A stretch of 64,000 nucleotides of DNA from CAXMQS01 sp964195995 (lineage in GTDB: Bacteria > Actinomycetota > Acidimicrobiia > Spongiisociales > JAOTWH01). Shown piece by piece: positions 54,993 to 63,816 of the stretch (within the stretch, counting starts at the first letter, position 1; every line of letters starts with the position of its first letter). The translations under genes and the position numbers were made by a program. Under the pieces are notes generated by a model that saw only the letters and a list, made by a program, of their open reading frames with translations, had not been told where the DNA came from and made no database searches. The stretch spans positions 72,461-136,460 of the forward strand of contig CAXMQS010000092.1 of the NCBI GenBank assembly GCA_964195995.1, given 5' to 3'.

Positions 54993-57761
54993 ATGACGAA
55001 CCAAAGGGCGGTGAGCCCTAGCGATGGGCCGCTCGACGGTAACGCTCGGAAGTACGACGGCTTCATCTCCTACAGCCACGTCGACATTGAGCTTGCAGCC
55101 GATCTCCAAAGCAGCCTGCAGCGCTTCTCCAAGCCGTGGTGGCGCCGCAAACCCTTCCTTCGGATGCTGCGCGACGACACGGCCTTTGGCGCCAGCTCGG
55201 ACCTGGCCAACACGATCCACGCCTCCTTGGACGAGACCACCCACCTTGTCGTCATCCTGAGCCCCGACTCGGCCCGATCCGAGTATGTCGACTCTGAAGT
55301 GCAGCACTGGCTGGCAACAAAGGGTCCAGAAACCATCACATTCGTCATCTCCGATTGGGGCGAGCCCACCGAGGGGGTTTGGCCGAACCTGTCCGGCTTC
55401 GCTTGGGACGGCGACGACGTCCCACCCGCCGTCCGCGGAGTCTTCACGGAACCATTGGCCGTCGACCTCCGCTGGGCGATCGAGCCGGGCGAGCGAACCC
55501 TGCGCCACAAGCCGTGGCGAGACGACGTGGCCGACATCGCTGCCGGGATAACCGGCAAGAGCAAAGATGAGCTCATCGGCGAGATCTTGGGAATGGCCAA
55601 GCGGGCTCGGATCCTCACAGGCACTCTCATCCTCGGGGCCCTCATTCTCCTCGGCGCAACCGGATTGGGCGCACTTGGCTGGTTGACGGCCGAGGGCCAA
55701 CGCAAGGACGCTCAGGACGCGGAGAGGTTGGCGCAGGAGGCGGCGCTGGTCGCCGATTCGGCGAAGGAGACAGCATTGGCGGAGCAGCAGCTGGCTGTGG
55801 CTGCCCGATCCGATGCCGAATCCGACAAGAAAGCGGCAGAGGACGCCGCGGCCATCGCCGAGGGGGCGCGCGATGCTGCTGAGGAGGCCAAGGTGACGGC
55901 CCAAGAGGAGCAGAGGGAAGCCGATGAGGCGGAGGCGGCGGCAAGAGCGGCGGAAGAGCAGGCTGTTGAGGCCGCAGGGATCGCTGCTGCGGAAGCCGAC
56001 CGGCAGCAAGCGCTTGCCGCCGCCGCAACCAAGGAGGCAAGCCGGCAGCTCGCCATCGCTGAGGCGGTCCGCCTGGCCATCGCCTCGGGCCAGGCTGCCG
56101 ACACCGACGTGGCAGCACTCCTCGCTCTCGAAAGCGTCGAAGCGACGGAATCCCTCGGTTTCGTCAGCTCGAGTGCGGACGCCGCGGTCTATGCGGTTGC
56201 GATGTCGCCGTGGCGCCTCACCCTTCGCGGCCACGCCGGCGTCAATGACTCGGTGATCGGCGTCGGATCGGCGTCGTACAGCCCCGACGGAAAGCTGATA
56301 CTGACCGAAAGCAACGACGGCACGGCCAGGCTGTGGGACGCCACGACCGGCGTAGAGCGGGCGACCATCACCGGGCACGGTTTCACCGGCGTCCAGTCGG
56401 CTCGGTTTAGCCCCGACGGGTCCCGGATTGTCACCACTGGCGGCGACGACGCCGCCAAGGTGTGGGACGTCGGTAGCAGCTCCCGTGTATGGGACGGCAC
56501 GAGCGGGGCACTCCTCCTGACGATCCCTCGTGATGGACTGCTGGCGGCGCGTTTCGGCCCGAATGGGTCTCGGCTCCTCACCGAGGAAGGATCGTTCACC
56601 GACATCATTGGGTCCGCTACCAACGTGTGGGATGCCACGAGCGGAGCACTGATATTGGGCCTCGAAGGGGGCGCGTCGAGGTTCAGCCCGGACGGGACAC
56701 GCATCGTGACCATCGACACCGATCCCACGGTTGGACCGTCGACTGCCACGGTGTGGGACGCCAATACCGGTTCTGTCGTCGCGACCTTCGCCGAAGACGG
56801 AATCGTCTCAGCCGACTTCAGCCAGGACGGCTCCCAGGTTGTTACCGGCGCTTCCCTAGGGGCCACCGTTTGGGACGCTGCCAACGGCATCGTCGTCGCC
56901 AACCTTGTTGGTCACATGGGACCCGTGACGTCAGTCGAGTTCGGTCCGAGCGGCAGCATCCTCACCATCGGGGTCGATGGCACCGCCCGGCAGTGGCGTG
57001 TGCACGAGCTGTCCGAAGGCACGTCCGTCATCCTTGACGCCACTTTCGGAAGTATTGGAGCTCCCGTCGTGTCTGCCCATTTCGACTCAGATGGCTTCCG
57101 AGTGGTGTGGGCTAGCGCAGGTGGCGCAATCGTGGAGGACGCCGCATTCGGTCTGATCGCCAGTCTCGAAGGGCACACCGGCTCGATCGAATCCGCCGAG
57201 TTCAGCCCCGACGGCTCACGAGTCGTGACCGCCGGCGGCGGTGACAGCACGGCCAAGGTCTGGCGTCCGAATGCAGCGTTCATTCGATTCATCAACTCAA
57301 GCGACATCAGTGACGATCCCCTCGATCCCCTTGACACCTTCTCGGATGGCCCAGACGGATCCCGTCTTGAGTTTGAGCCATCCAGCTTCAGTGCTGTACG
57401 CGTGCTAGATCGCAACGGAGCCTTCAAGGCCACACTTCAGGGTCACACGGCGCAAGTCCTGTCCGCTCGGTTCACTCCAGACGGTTCTCGCATCATCACA
57501 TCGAGCCACGACGGGACCACAAAGATCTGGCATCCGGACGGGACGTTGCTGGCGACGCTAGATGGTAAGATTCTCCAGCTCAGCGCCGACGGGTCGCGCA
57601 TCACGACGACCATCGACCTCGACCAGGGCGGATTGCCCCGAATCTGGTCCGTGTTCTCGCTCTCCGCGGCGGTCGCCGAGCTTGAACACCGTCTCGGCGG
57701 CCGTCAGTTGACGAAGGACGAGTGCGTCGTGTACGCCATCGATCCGTGCCCGGAGGACTGA
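54993..57761 (+). CDS. TIR - transmembrane - coiled coil - WD40 protein
   Basis: 922 residues. TIR domain about 20-170 (KYDGFISYSHVD; SEYVDSEVQHWL with candidate catalytic Glu102); transmembrane helix 207-231; Ala/Glu-rich coiled coil 232-350; a helical region RLAIASGQAADTDVAALLALESVEA common before WD40 propellers in bacterial signalling proteins; then WD40 repeats about 405-880 (FSPDGSRIVTTGGDD, TAKVWR, TKIWHPDG). TIR domains often cleave NAD+; WD40 repeats probably sense a partner. ATG start; TAGGTT 9 nt upstream may be its -10. Confidence 0.9.
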   Translation: MTNQRAVSPSDGPLDGNARKYDGFISYSHVDIELAADLQSSLQRFSKPWWRRKPFLRMLRDDTAFGASSDLANTIHASLDETTHLVVILSPDSARSEYVDSEVQHWLATKGPETITFVISDWGEPTEGVWPNLSGFAWDGDDVPPAVRGVFTEPLAVDLRWAIEPGERTLRHKPWRDDVADIAAGITGKSKDELIGEILGMAKRARILTGTLILGALILLGATGLGALGWLTAEGQRKDAQDAERLAQEAALVADSAKETALAEQQLAVAARSDAESDKKAAEDAAAIAEGARDAAEEAKVTAQEEQREADEAEAAARAAEEQAVEAAGIAAAEADRQQALAAAATKEASRQLAIAEAVRLAIASGQAADTDVAALLALESVEATESLGFVSSSADAAVYAVAMSPWRLTLRGHAGVNDSVIGVGSASYSPDGKLILTESNDGTARLWDATTGVERATITGHGFTGVQSARFSPDGSRIVTTGGDDAAKVWDVGSSSRVWDGTSGALLLTIPRDGLLAARFGPNGSRLLTEEGSFTDIIGSATNVWDATSGALILGLEGGASRFSPDGTRIVTIDTDPTVGPSTATVWDANTGSVVATFAEDGIVSADFSQDGSQVVTGASLGATVWDAANGIVVANLVGHMGPVTSVEFGPSGSILTIGVDGTARQWRVHELSEGTSVILDATFGSIGAPVVSAHFDSDGFRVVWASAGGAIVEDAAFGLIASLEGHTGSIESAEFSPDGSRVVTAGGGDSTAKVWRPNAAFIRFINSSDISDDPLDPLDTFSDGPDGSRLEFEPSSFSAVRVLDRNGAFKATLQGHTAQVLSARFTPDGSRIITSSHDGTTKIWHPDGTLLATLDGKILQLSADGSRITTTIDLDQGGLPRIWSVFSLSAAVAELEHRLGGRQLTKDECVVYAIDPCPED

Positions 57762-57769
57762 GCGGTCGC

Positions 57770-57898
57770 GGGGGTGGATTCGGGGTGGGGCCTAGCATTC
57801 GGCCATCAGTCCGATCGCCTGAAGCTCCTGTAGTCATTGGCGATTCGGCCTATCCAGCCCTCGCAGCTCAGGGGATAGAGCACCGGTTTCCTAAACCG
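57770..57898 (+). repeat. Repeat copy B: partial upstream block plus tRNA-Arg(CCT) 5' half
   Basis: Shares GGTGGATTCGGG, GGCCTAGCATTCGG, TAGTCATTGGCGATTCGG and the tRNA 5' half (57857-57898; one change, TCGCAGCTCAG) with copies A and D. The first GAGTGACC part is absent. Homology ends after AAACCGG. The following 57899-58061 shows no gene. Confidence 0.85.
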
Positions 57899-58061
57899 GC
57901 CAGTGGGCCCAACAAGACAGAACGCGAACCGACTCGGTGACATCCAATCGCCGATCCGGCTTGGAAACGGACGGGCTATCCGTGCCTTCGCGTAGCGTGG
58001 TTAGTGGGCTGCCAGGACGGTCAGGCTGCCGCGGTCTCTGCAGTCTCGAAGGCCCGACCGG

Positions 58062-58802
58062 TCAGCCTTCGACGGTCAGTCGGAGGAGGATGGTGTTGTC
58101 GACTTCGAGGTCGCTCCCCCAGATGAGCTGTGTGCTCGAATCCCAGGAGACCTCGTCGTAGCCGTCCTTGGGGCTGACCTCACTCTCGGCCCACTCGGTT
58201 GCCGAGGACCAGGCGCCGTCGTCGAACGCGGCCGTCGCCCAATCGGCGGGAGTCTCAGTGATCTCGAACTCGCAGGTGGCGTCAGGGTCGGCGTCCTTCT
58301 CACACTCAGTGTTGAGGGGTGCTCTATGCGCCACCAGCACCGACCAGTCGCCGTTCGTCACTGCGACGACCTCGCCTGTCGCGTTGTCGGTGATCTGTGC
58401 GATCAGTCCCCCGTCGCCCATCTGCTGGTTGTTCTCGCCGATGTACTCGATGCCAGAATCAGTCTCCTTGAAGTCCTTCGCCTCGATGGCGATCGTCAAC
58501 GGATACTCGGCTTCAAAGGTGAACGTCTCGCTGTTGAAAGATCGTTCGGTGGTTATCGGGACTGAGTCTTCGCCGATTAGTTGGTCGTTGACATAGAGCG
58601 CAAACCAGTTGTCTGCCCATACTTCGGCGGTGAATCCGAGGCCGGTGTCCGAGCTTGCGGTGTCGTCGCTGGTTGCAGTCGTGTCAGTGTCGGCAGCCGA
58701 CGTGTCAGCGGAGCTGTCGCCATTGGATCCGCAAGCGGTGACAGCGAGTGCCATGCCTAGGAAAGCTACAACGAATCCAGCATTTGATCTCTTGATCATC
58801 AC
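58062..58802 (-). CDS. Lipoprotein of unknown function
   Basis: 246 residues. Lipoprotein signal peptide ending LAVTACGS, then an Asp/Ser/Thr linker to about residue 53, then a beta-rich domain (EVWADNWFALYVNDQLIGED; PLTIAIEAKDF; WDSSTQLIWGSDLEVDN) that resembles galactose-binding-like sandwich modules. Four Cys-containing positions are few and spaced (TECEKDADPDATCEF), perhaps one disulphide. Located just downstream of the PIG-L gene in the same direction; perhaps an exported sugar-binding partner. Confidence 0.6.
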   Translation of the reverse strand: MMIKRSNAGFVVAFLGMALAVTACGSNGDSSADTSAADTDTTATSDDTASSDTGLGFTAEVWADNWFALYVNDQLIGEDSVPITTERSFNSETFTFEAEYPLTIAIEAKDFKETDSGIEYIGENNQQMGDGGLIAQITDNATGEVVAVTNGDWSVLVAHRAPLNTECEKDADPDATCEFEITETPADWATAAFDDGAWSSATEWAESEVSPKDGYDEVSWDSSTQLIWGSDLEVDNTILLRLTVEG

Positions 58803-58809
58803 TGTGTCC

Positions 58810-59679
58810 TTACTCGAAGATGTCAGTTTCGCCAGAGGCGGGTGAACCGTCTTTGGCCAGAACCCACCGCAGGTACGCCTGGCCTTGGGTCAGGCTGAGG
58901 AGTGCTTGTACCTGCTCCATCTCTTCGGCTGTGAACTGCGTGGCATAGGCCTGCACCGCAGCCTGCGCCTCGGCGACCCCGTCCCCGGCATCGATGACAG
59001 TCGTCGCCTCGGCATCGTCGACCGCCACTAAGTCCTGGCCCGGAGGTCGCAGAGCGGCGAAACTGGCTGGGAACATCGTGTGATAGAGCTTCTCAGGTGC
59101 ACCAGTGGTATCGGACTCCGCGTACCACTCTTCGACGAGCTCGGTGGTGATAGCACCGACGGCGATGTGGTCGAGATGTCCGGTGAAGCCCTCCGGTCCG
59201 AACGTGATCACCACCCGGGCGCCGAGCTGCTCGAAGATGTCTCGGAGCTGAGCCTTGAGATCCGCGATCTCCGCGTCGGACAGAGTGTCCTGCTCGCCGT
59301 CCTGATTGCCGATTGCGATCGGAGGATTGATGCCGTAGGCGGCAGCGGCCGCCGCCAATTCCTCTTCGCGGGCGGCCCCGAGCTCGTCACCCACGGAAAT
59401 ATCGGTTCTCGAGCCACCCTGTTGCCCCGATGTGACACTCACCAGGTACACCTCCACGCCCTGCTTGGCATAGTGCGCAAGCAACGGTGAGGTCGTGAGT
59501 TCGTCGTCGGGATGGGCGGTGACCACCACCACGACGGGCTCTGCCGGGGTTGTGGTCGAGGCGGTCGTAGACGTCGTGCCGGCTGCTCCTTCGTCGGGGG
59601 TGCCATCATCGCTGGAACATGCAGCGGCAGTCAGCGCCAGCGCGACGTGCGCGGCACCAGATCCTTTCCCTCTCTGGAC
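58810..59679 (-). CDS. PIG-L family deacetylase lipoprotein (start unclear)
   Basis: Catalytic domain from residue about 50: VVVTAHPDDEL (zinc site), SVTSGQQGGSR, GNQDGEQDTLSDAE and FTGHLDHIAVGAI (HxxH zinc ligand). PIG-L enzymes remove acetyl from GlcNAc-type sugars. In the same frame, upstream of the first ordinary start (GTG, 59532), lies ALALTAAACSSDDG and a Thr-rich linker: a lipoprotein signal. No ATG/GTG/TTG precedes it in frame; I extend to a GTC at 59679, but an indel is equally possible. Neighbour of the lipoprotein gene. Confidence 0.72.
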   Translation of the reverse strand, partial: VQRGKGSGAAHVALALTAAACSSDDGTPDEGAAGTTSTTASTTTPAEPVVVVVTAHPDDELTTSPLLAHYAKQGVEVYLVSVTSGQQGGSRTDISVGDELGAAREEELAAAAAAYGINPPIAIGNQDGEQDTLSDAEIADLKAQLRDIFEQLGARVVITFGPEGFTGHLDHIAVGAITTELVEEWYAESDTTGAPEKLYHTMFPASFAALRPPGQDLVAVDDAEATTVIDAGDGVAEAQAAVQAYATQFTAEEMEQVQALLSLTQGQAYLRWVLAKDGSPASGETDIFE

Positions 59680-60160
59680 ATGTTCAAGTCTCGACCAAGA
59701 TACGTGGCTTCGAGCGGAATGAGTAGATGCCGGGTGGCTATTTCACTCGGTGGGTGCATGTTCCGACTTCTCGAAGAGGCTTTCGGCCCGGACACCTGAA
59801 CTGTGCCTCAGGATGACGAAGACGGTTCGGGTCGTGCGCCCACGAAACAGAGCGCTGACCCCGACCGTGACGGGCATTCGGTCCTAGAACGCTTCTTCTC
59901 GGAAGGGGCGCTGCCAAGGTCATTGGCTACCAGGTGTTAGGAGTAGAGGGCCTAACAGGAACGAGCCAATGTCCGAAGCCCTCCGAGCGGCACTTCTTGG
60001 GCTCTCAAGGTCCACAGCCTTTGGAACCGCGACCACCATCCGCGGCTGTGTCATCTCGTCGGGACGTCGACGCTCTCGAGCAGGCAGTTCGCCTTGTTGA
60101 CGGTCACCTCTGACGCCAACCCGCCGGCCGCGGGATGGGCTTCGCCGCCTCGCCCAGACG
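59680..60160. other. About 480 bp without recognisable gene
   Basis: Between the PIG-L gene and the ClC gene. No ORF with protein-like character, no tRNA and no repeat from the tRNA-Arg family found. A TATCTT box on the minus strand (59697-59702) may be the PIG-L promoter. Confidence 0.4.
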
Positions 60161-60166
60161 TATGAT
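60161..60166 (+). promoter_or_regulatory. -10 box of leaderless ClC gene
   Basis: TATGAT, near-consensus, 6 nt before the GTG at 60173. Confidence 0.55.
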
Positions 60167-60172
60167 TACGTT

Positions 60173-62194
60173 GTGAGCCCGCGTACGAAGATCGAGGCGT
60201 GGCCGCGGGCTCGGCTGGGCCACACACCCACCTTGATGTTGATAGCCGGGGTGGTCGGTGCGGGGGCCGGCGTCGGCGCCTACTTGCTGATTCAGGCCAT
60301 AGAGCTTGTACAGGACGCCGCCTCCCTCCTCTCTGATGTCCCCTCTCTGGCCCGGGCATGGGTCTTCATCGCCATCCCCCTCGGACTGTTCCTGGCCTGG
60401 TTCACCACCAGCTGGCTCTCCCCGGAGTCCACGGGACACGGGGTGCCCCAGATCATCGCGTCCTTGGCCGTCCGGGCCGGCAAGATCAGGGCCCGGGTCG
60501 CTCCGGTGAAGATCGTGGCGACCGCCCTCACCCTGGGCAGTGGCGGCTCCGCCGGCCGTGAGGGACCGATCGCCCAGGTCGGCGCCTCGCTCGGCTCGAC
60601 GGCGGGACGATGGGCACACCTTGGGGAGAGTGACGTCCGCAGCCTGGTCGCCGCCGGGGCCGCCGCCGGGATCGCCGCCACTTTCAACGCCCCCATCGCT
60701 GGCATGTTCTTCGCCATGGAAGTGATCCTGGGAAGCTTCTCGGTGGCCCACCTGAGCACCGTGGCGGTGGCCGCCGTGGCCGGCGCCGTCGTTAGCCACG
60801 GACTCCTCGGCACCGCCCTCACATTCTCCGTCCCTGCCTACCCGCTCAACAACGCCTGGGAGCTTGCCCTCTACGCCACACTGGGCCTGCTGGCCGTCGC
60901 CATCGGCTACATCTTCCTCCGGGCGCTCGACTGGTGGGACGTCATCCCGGATCGTCTCCCGACATGGATCCGGCCGGGGGCTCTGGCGCTGGTCGTCGCC
61001 GGGATCGGGTTCGCCGCCCCCGAGGTCCTCGGCACCGGACAGGCCTTCATTCAGGATCTCCTCCAAGGCGAGTTGACGCATGTGTGGTGGGCCCTGCTCG
61101 TCTTGGCCGTCGCCAAGTCCGTGGCCACCGCCGCCACATTCGGCGCGGGCGGCTCCGGAGGCATCTTCATGCCCAGCCTCTTCATCGGCGCCTCCGTGGG
61201 CGCCGGCTTCGCTTCCCTGATCGCGCCGCACTGGACGGTCTCTCCGATCTCCTCGGGTGCTTTCGCCCTCGTGGGCATGGCGGCGGCCTTCGCCGTGATG
61301 GCCCGCGCCCCGCTCACCGCCATCCTCATCGTCTTCGAGACCACCGGCGACTACGGCCTCGTCCTGCCGTTGATCACCGCCATCGCTGTCGCCACCATCA
61401 TCGCCAACCGCGCCCATCCCGAAAGCGCCTACACCATGCAGCTGTCCGGCATGGGCATCCAGGTGAGCCACAGGGGAGAGATCGACCTGCTCGACACGGT
61501 GAAGGTGGGGGACGTCACTTCGGGAGATGCGGTACGGGTGAGGCCGGACCTCACCCTCGGTGAAGTGCAGGGGGTGCTCGACCGCCACCGCCTCCACGGC
61601 GTGCCCGTCGTCGACGGGCAGGACCGGCTGATAGGGGTCATCGCCACCACCGATATCGTGCGGGCAGGAGGACCGTCAGACCAGGTCCGGGTCGGCGACG
61701 TCATGACCCCGCGGCCGGCGACGGTTACCCCCGAGACGCCCGTCTCCGAGGCGATGGAACGCATGGCCGTCCTCGGAGTGGGCCGCCTCCCGGTAGTGTC
61801 GGAACGCGCTCCGGATCAGCTCATCGGCATCTTTCGCCGGGAAGACGCGGTCAATGCCTACCACCAGGCCCTGGCGGAGACAACGCGGGAGCGCGTGGGG
61901 GGAGACCGATTCCGCAGACGCACCCGCTCCGATGCAGAGTTCTTCAGATTCGAGATCCCCGCCCACTCGGTGGCCGACGGCCGGCCGATCCGGGAGGTGC
62001 CTTGGCCGGAGGGCTGCCTCCTGGTTTCGGTGCACCGCGGACCCGAAGTCTTCGTGGCTAACGGCGAGATCACCCTTCAGGAGGGCGACGTAATCACCGC
62101 GTTCGCCGAGGAGGCTGGACGGCGACGGCTGGTGGAACGGCTCGCAATCTCCGCCGACGGCACCGGCGAGACCGAAGCGGTTCAGGCTCCCTGA
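60173..62194 (+). CDS. ClC-family chloride channel/transporter with CBS pair and TrkA-C domain
   Basis: 673 residues. Anion-pathway motifs are GHGVP (88-92), GSAGREGP (gating Glu130) and GGIFMPS near residue 330, within about ten hydrophobic segments. Then two CBS domains (about 445-565; DVMTPRPATVTPETPVSEAM) and a TrkA-C-like tail (EVPWPEGCLLVSVHRG; LQEGDVITAF). The Ser of the usual GSGIP selectivity motif is replaced by His. The gating Glu suggests H+/Cl- exchange or a fluoride/chloride role. GTG start 6 nt behind TATGAT. Confidence 0.93.
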   Translation: MSPRTKIEAWPRARLGHTPTLMLIAGVVGAGAGVGAYLLIQAIELVQDAASLLSDVPSLARAWVFIAIPLGLFLAWFTTSWLSPESTGHGVPQIIASLAVRAGKIRARVAPVKIVATALTLGSGGSAGREGPIAQVGASLGSTAGRWAHLGESDVRSLVAAGAAAGIAATFNAPIAGMFFAMEVILGSFSVAHLSTVAVAAVAGAVVSHGLLGTALTFSVPAYPLNNAWELALYATLGLLAVAIGYIFLRALDWWDVIPDRLPTWIRPGALALVVAGIGFAAPEVLGTGQAFIQDLLQGELTHVWWALLVLAVAKSVATAATFGAGGSGGIFMPSLFIGASVGAGFASLIAPHWTVSPISSGAFALVGMAAAFAVMARAPLTAILIVFETTGDYGLVLPLITAIAVATIIANRAHPESAYTMQLSGMGIQVSHRGEIDLLDTVKVGDVTSGDAVRVRPDLTLGEVQGVLDRHRLHGVPVVDGQDRLIGVIATTDIVRAGGPSDQVRVGDVMTPRPATVTPETPVSEAMERMAVLGVGRLPVVSERAPDQLIGIFRREDAVNAYHQALAETTRERVGGDRFRRRTRSDAEFFRFEIPAHSVADGRPIREVPWPEGCLLVSVHRGPEVFVANGEITLQEGDVITAFAEEAGRRRLVERLAISADGTGETEAVQAP

Positions 62195-62260
62195 CGCGCT
62201 CGAGCTCAACCCAGGCCAGACCGTGACATCACCCTCGGCGTCCAGGGGCCGAATGCCCGG

Positions 62261-62311
62261 GAGTGACCGTTATCGACCGCTGTGACGCGGTGGAAACGGG
62301 GTGGATTCGGG
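62261..62311 (+). repeat. Repeat copy C: isolated fragment of the upstream block
   Basis: GAGTGACC, then GACCGCTGTGACG and GGTGGAAACGGGGTGGATTCGGG as in copies A and D, but without the tRNA part. It lies between the ClC gene and the convergent cupin gene. The rest of 62195-62463 contains nothing recognisable. Confidence 0.75.
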
Positions 62312-62463
62312 GCATGCCGCAGAAGGCGTGCGCATCATCGACATCGGAGATCAACGCGTTCTGTGAAGCCCGACAGCGGGAACCGTGCCGACCGGCATCA
62401 GTCGGAACACCGTCGACGCCTGATATCTGCGTGTGGCCGCTGTGACGGCGCCCCGGCGCTCGC

Positions 62464-63768
62464 TTACGCGGAAGGCGGGGGCCAGTTCTCGTGAACGCCC
62501 GGGCCGAAATAGCGCAGCCCCACGAGCGGCTCAGCGCCGACGTTCTCGATCTCGACCTCCGCCTCGGCGGCGCTCGCCGTGATGAAGACCTCGTCATCCG
62601 TCTTCTCGCCGAATCGGATCATGGCGGGCGTTCGCAGATCAAGCGGGCCAATCCGACCGATCCCCTGTGTGGTGATCCACCCGCTGGCGCCAGGATCCTT
62701 CAAGACGCACCGTGCACCGGGATCGACCGTCAGCTCCTTGGCTGAGAAGAGCTGCTTGCCGCCGATCGTGCCGTAGACGATCCACCGATCGTTGTAGCCA
62801 TCACCCGAGCTGTCCAGATCGACGATCGGTTCCAGGTAGTGATGATCCTTGAAATCTGGATCGACGTTCCGCTCCCAGTCAAGCTGTCCCACAATGAAGT
62901 CAAGGTCCTGATGCTTCTCCTCGGGAATGTCTTTCACCAACAACGACCTCGGCACGTCGCGCCCTTCGACTTGAGACTGGAACACCGCCATGACGTCGCT
63001 CCCCCATTGCGGTTCGTACGTCAGCAATGAACCGGGACCGTGCAGCACGCCTGGCGGGATCAACCAGCCAGTGCCACGCTCCAGGGGGTACGCCGTCGAG
63101 AGATCGAGGATCCCATTGTCGCCCTCGTCCCATCGCTCAAGGCACTGGCGCACCTGCTCTTTGGTCGTCCCCGGAGTCAGGCCCAGAAAGGTGAAAGGGA
63201 AATTGTTATCCGTGTGGTTGTACTGCGGTGGGAAGTAGTAGGCCTCAGGTTTGGCCTCTCGCCCGACGAGCTTGGCGTCCTCAAAGCCCTGGTGCATGTG
63301 ATGTGGGATGGGCCCCAAGTTGTCAAAGAACTTGGCGTACACCGGCCAGCGACCGAATTCGTCGAAGATCCCGCCGCCGATCAAGTCCACGCCAGCCTCG
63401 GTGACGGCATCTCTCAGCAGAATGCGTTGCCCCTCGAAGGTGATGTAGCTAAGCCCTTCGTCCCCAACACGGCCCTCGTTGGCCGCTTCCGTAGTGCTGG
63501 CGAACCACCGCTCGTCGATCCCGCCTCGATCAGTGCCGTACGGGTAGTAATCGTCAGCAGCCAGTCTGAGGCGCTTCCCGGGCTGAAGAAAGCTACGAGG
63601 AACCCAGGTCGGCATAAGCCGCAGTATTCCTTCTCCGGCTTCCATGGCGCGGCCGAGAACCTCAGAAACATTCTCTCGAGCGACGATCGCGGGAGCTACC
63701 AGGGGAAGTTTCCTTAGTTCGGCCTGACGTCCACCGTAGTGAACTGCGCCATCATCATTAGCCTCCAC
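62464..63768 (-). CDS. Cupin protein resembling class I mannose-6-phosphate isomerase
   Basis: About 434 residues. FDNLGPIPHHMHQGFEDAKL, GREAKPEAYYFPPQYN and the late GTGWLIPPGVLHGPGSLLTYEPQWGSDV recall the metal-binding His/Glu set and cupin barrel of ManA-like proteins. Overall similarity is partial, so the substrate is unknown. Start uncertain: GTG at 63768 is used; ATG further in (METs near 63645) would still keep the cupin core. A longer frame runs into repeat copy D and is not coding. Confidence 0.62.
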   Translation of the reverse strand: MEANDDGAVHYGGRQAELRKLPLVAPAIVARENVSEVLGRAMEAGEGILRLMPTWVPRSFLQPGKRLRLAADDYYPYGTDRGGIDERWFASTTEAANEGRVGDEGLSYITFEGQRILLRDAVTEAGVDLIGGGIFDEFGRWPVYAKFFDNLGPIPHHMHQGFEDAKLVGREAKPEAYYFPPQYNHTDNNFPFTFLGLTPGTTKEQVRQCLERWDEGDNGILDLSTAYPLERGTGWLIPPGVLHGPGSLLTYEPQWGSDVMAVFQSQVEGRDVPRSLLVKDIPEEKHQDLDFIVGQLDWERNVDPDFKDHHYLEPIVDLDSSGDGYNDRWIVYGTIGGKQLFSAKELTVDPGARCVLKDPGASGWITTQGIGRIGPLDLRTPAMIRFGEKTDDEVFITASAAEAEVEIENVGAEPLVGLRYFGPGVHENWPPPSA

Positions 63769-63816
63769 CGTCTCGTCCGCCAGAGAACCCGCAGCGGAGG
63801 GCCCGCGCCCGAGGCC

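Noticed and set aside
60104..61597. Long minus-strand ORF (497 codons) opposite the ClC gene
   Set aside because: Its translation is Gly/Glu/His/Asp-rich low complexity with no family motifs and mirrors the ClC codons; it is a GC-driven shadow.
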